A stretch of DNA of 64,000 bases. Source: Gracilimonas halophila. Lineage in GTDB: Bacteria; Bacteroidota; Rhodothermia; Balneolales; Balneolaceae. This document shows, piece by piece, positions 61,939 through 64,000 of this stretch (the first letter of the stretch is position 1; every line of letters starts with the position of its first letter). Under the pieces are notes generated by a model. It saw nothing but the letters and a program-made list of their open reading frames with translations. It was not told where the DNA came from and ran no database searches. A program made the translations under genes and the position numbers. The stretch covers positions 62,001 through 126,000 of the forward strand of contig NZ_JBHULI010000024.1 in assembly GCF_042684365.1 (NCBI RefSeq), written 5' to 3'.

Positions 61939-63135
61939 CTATTCCAAAATTAGGGTGCGAACCGTTGGGATCTCTCCTGTTACATCCGTATATGCGATCA
62001 TTAACCCTGCACCTAATTCAGTAATATGTGGAAAGCCACTGCTTCTGCTTCGTGAAAGTCCATTAACCGTTTTTGAAGAAAGTTCTTCACCGTCAAGAGT
62101 ATAAACTTTGATGTTCAATTTTGCTCCATTATCTGTAGGGGAGAGCCAGCTAACCCATATTTTACTTTCAGTAATATTTAGATCAACCCTTCCCAAAGGA
62201 GAGTCGTTATCCAAAGAGATTGGGGGTTGAAAATTTTGACCATGATCTTTAGAGATAGCAAACTGAACATGAGGCGTGCCTTCGGCACCGGTAAACCATG
62301 CAACAGCAGCTGTATTTCCAGAAGCGTCAACAGCAGGCCCATTTACAGGACAAGCCCCGATCGACCAGTTGTCAGCATGAACAGGTTTTGGCTCCGACCA
62401 AACTCCATCAACATAGGAAGTAACATAGATGTCTCTGATCTCTTCATCAGTACGATCTCTATAGGCGGCTAAAAAACCATTCTCGGTTTTTGTGATGGAT
62501 GTGTTACAACAGTCACAAACTGAGTCATCAATAAGGAATTTCTCCAAAATTTCGGCATTGGTATTAATTATTGCTCCACGTAAAGTCATGGCTTTATTTA
62601 AATCAGAATATTCATCGTCTTCGCGATCGTGAGTTTGCCTTCCATCCAGCCAAATTGCAGCGTAGGTAGAATCGGAGGCGGGGGTCATACTCACAAACCC
62701 ATGCTCGGTGGGGGTATTATCTTGGTGAGAAGTAAAAGCCGGGCTCCATTCCTCATTATATACTGACATATTTATATGATATGCATATGTCCCGCCTACA
62801 ACTTTATTTAGCCAGTGAGCAGCCATTGGTGAACCATCATTAGCTATTACTGAAGGATAATCTGCCCAGTTCACAAACCAGGTAGAATCAGAAGTAACGG
62901 TTTTAGGTTTAGACCAGGTATTGTTGGAGAACGAAGAGAATTTGAGATAGCTCATGTTGTCAACTTCTTCAACCCAACTCATAAATACAGTTCCGGTATT
63001 GTCAGTATATAAACGAGGGAGGGAACTGTTTTGGGAAACAGGAGAACTTATTTCATTTACAGTGATCCCATTATTCGGATTACATCCAATTATTAAAAAA
63101 ATGATCGATAAGCTAAGAAAGAGTTTTGAATTCAT
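61939..63135 (-). CDS. BNR/sialidase-like propeller lipoprotein
   Basis: 398 residues from ATG 63135: a signal peptide with lipobox ending IIGC at Cys18, then a six-bladed propeller-like region with repeated Asp-box-like motifs (SKDHGQNFQPP, SMSYLKFSSF-type strands, ATWLDGRQTHD). The proposed function is only structural similarity to sialidase/BNR proteins. It has Cys-Asp-Cys-Cys-Asn near residue 220, an unusual cluster. The open frame from 63162 adds residues that overlap the small membrane protein. It belongs to the same minus-strand run as the DUF1080 and cytochrome genes. Confidence 0.72.
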   Translation of the reverse strand: MNSKLFLSLSIIFLIIGCNPNNGITVNEISSPVSQNSSLPRLYTDNTGTVFMSWVEEVDNMSYLKFSSFSNNTWSKPKTVTSDSTWFVNWADYPSVIANDGSPMAAHWLNKVVGGTYAYHINMSVYNEEWSPAFTSHQDNTPTEHGFVSMTPASDSTYAAIWLDGRQTHDREDDEYSDLNKAMTLRGAIINTNAEILEKFLIDDSVCDCCNTSITKTENGFLAAYRDRTDEEIRDIYVTSYVDGVWSEPKPVHADNWSIGACPVNGPAVDASGNTAAVAWFTGAEGTPHVQFAISKDHGQNFQPPISLDNDSPLGRVDLNITESKIWVSWLSPTDNGAKLNIKVYTLDGEELSSKTVNGLSRSRSSGFPHITELGAGLMIAYTDVTGEIPTVRTLILE

Positions 63136-63511
63136 GCTGTCTTGTAAATGATTGGTAGGCAATAAATATACCGATTATGTGAAGAATTAAAACTGTAATA
63201 AAGTACCATGTCGGTTCTGTGTGGTATGAATTTGAAATCTCAATTCCACGCCATGCGAAAATAATCATTCCAAATAATACAGAATAGAAAAAAATATGAT
63301 CATTGATAACGGTAAGCACCAGCATGGTAACCAGCCAGGTACTGGTGATCACTGAAAGTAAGATCACTACAACCCATATATCAGAGGGTAAATGAGAAAT
63401 GCCATAGAATTGAAAGTCCATACGGTGATAAAAAGTGATGATCAGCCGGGCAAAGCCTTCAAAGAAGAGAAGGCCAAAAAAACCAGATATCACAGCGAGG
63501 GTTTGTTTCAT
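63113..63511 (-). CDS. Small multi-spanning membrane protein
   Basis: 132 residues with four predicted membrane helices (about 1-22, 46-68, 73-92 and 100-120), short loops and a basic C-terminal end. I do not recognise a family. It overlaps the start of the BNR-like lipoprotein gene by 23 bases on the same strand, so they are probably co-transcribed and coupled. It may be an accessory membrane protein of the lipoprotein cluster; no function is proposed. Confidence 0.65.
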   Translation of the reverse strand: MKQTLAVISGFFGLLFFEGFARLIITFYHRMDFQFYGISHLPSDIWVVVILLSVITSTWLVTMLVLTVINDHIFFYSVLFGMIIFAWRGIEISNSYHTEPTWYFITVLILHIIGIFIAYQSFTRQHEFKTLS

Positions 63512-63638
63512 TGAACGGATTTTTGGTCGGAATTGTAATGACTTCCAGATGATTTACCAAACAAAACTATCACAAATAAGTAATAGTTTTTGAATTGATA
63601 AGAACTAAAATTAAAATCTCAAAACTATAAACTATAAA

Positions 63639-64000
63639 ATGCCAGAAGGACCTGAAATTTGGAGAGCTGCGAGTCAGATCAATGATGCCATTGCAGGAAA
63701 AAAGATCACTAAACTATTTTTCGCTTTCGATGAACTGAAAAAATATGAAAACCGGCTGGAAGGTTCTGTGGTCAGTTCTGTTGCTCCACGTGGTAAAGCT
63801 ATTATTACAGCCTTCAATAACGAATTAAATTTATATACTCATAATCAGCTTTATGGAAAATGGATGATCAGCGGAAATGGGGAAGAGCCGGACACTAACC
63901 GATCATTAAGGGTCGCTATTCATACTGAGCATTCTTCAGCATATCTTTATTCTGCTTCTGAAATTGAGTTTTTGAAAGATGATGAAATTGAATCTCATCC
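63639..64000 (+). CDS. nei: Nei/Fpg family DNA glycosylase (partial, runs off the window)
   Basis: The reading frame starts at ATG 63639 and begins PEGPEIWRAASQIN, where Pro1 of the mature protein and the following Glu are catalytic in the formamidopyrimidine-DNA glycosylase/endonuclease VIII fold. HNQLYGKWMIS is a family segment near residue 70. Only the first 120 codons are present; the helix-two-turn-helix and zinc finger lie beyond the window. It is a base-excision repair enzyme for oxidised bases. The N-terminus favours Nei (endonuclease VIII) over Fpg, but this is not decisive. Confidence 0.82.
   Translation, partial: MPEGPEIWRAASQINDAIAGKKITKLFFAFDELKKYENRLEGSVVSSVAPRGKAIITAFNNELNLYTHNQLYGKWMISGNGEEPDTNRSLRVAIHTEHSSAYLYSASEIEFLKDDEIESH

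Overview
The window looks like the chromosome of a free-living, marine-type member of the Bacteroidota/Rhodothermota/Balneolota group, with Balneolota the best guess. The reasons are the moderate-to-low G+C, promoters of the TTG-N19/20-TANNTT type rather than -35/-10 boxes, many lipoproteins and a TonB protein, a methionine synthase split in two, bactofilins, and frequent TTG/GTG starts. Taxonomy is an inference from gene content; no 16S rRNA gene is present. Coding density is very high and most of the window is housekeeping.

Layout. 1-3.8 kb: a ligand-sensing two-component pair. 3.8-11.3 kb: an AtuA-like protein, a renalase-like flavoprotein, and two ABC exporter half-transporters that flank an RNase Z-like gene. 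11.3-15 kb: a DUF883-like protein, prfB with its programmed +1 frameshift, coaE, fbp and a DUF192 lipoprotein. 15-24.6 kb: the translation/RNA block rimP-nusA-infB-rbfA-truB-ribF-rpsO-pnp, led by a promoter and a hairpin placed at the predicted transcription start. 24.6-31.2 kb: M16 peptidase, asnS, two bactofilins, holA, and an ECF-like sigma factor with a small acidic partner. 31.2-36.5 kb (minus strand): arginine decarboxylase, agmatinase and a deoxyhypusine-synthase homologue (a likely homospermidine route), followed by a fused E1 alpha/beta dehydrogenase. 36.6-44 kb: an outer-membrane barrel protein, then a SAM-I riboswitch controlling split metH and metF. 44-51.4 kb: LacI regulator-purC-cupin, a phytoene synthase-like protein, accC, murQ, plsC and tonB. 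51.5-56.9 kb: tRNA-Ser(GGA), a phosphopantetheinyl transferase, a degenerate Memo-like protein, a DUF2520 protein, an alkyltransferase-like protein, a thioredoxin-like protein, queD, queE and an SDR.

The accessory part is 56.9-63.5 kb. After a 500-base gene-free stretch with two strong dyads comes a small pilin-like protein with the N-terminus MGQQQLLL, a strong ribosome binding site and its own terminator. A frameshifted paralogue lies 24 bases beyond that terminator. On the opposite strand there is a run of secreted or lipoprotein genes: a propeller/HEAT/c-type cytochrome protein whose signal peptide is out of frame at an A6 tract, a DUF1080 protein and a BNR-like protein, plus a small membrane protein. 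The window ends inside a Nei/Fpg-type DNA glycosylase gene.

Most unusual items: the MGQQQLLL pilin-like pair, the tightly arranged SAM-I translational switch, the rimP leader hairpin, the RNase Z-like protein with an altered metal motif and an RS-like tail, the Memo-like protein that has lost its metal-site histidines, and the bactofilin fused to an unknown domain.
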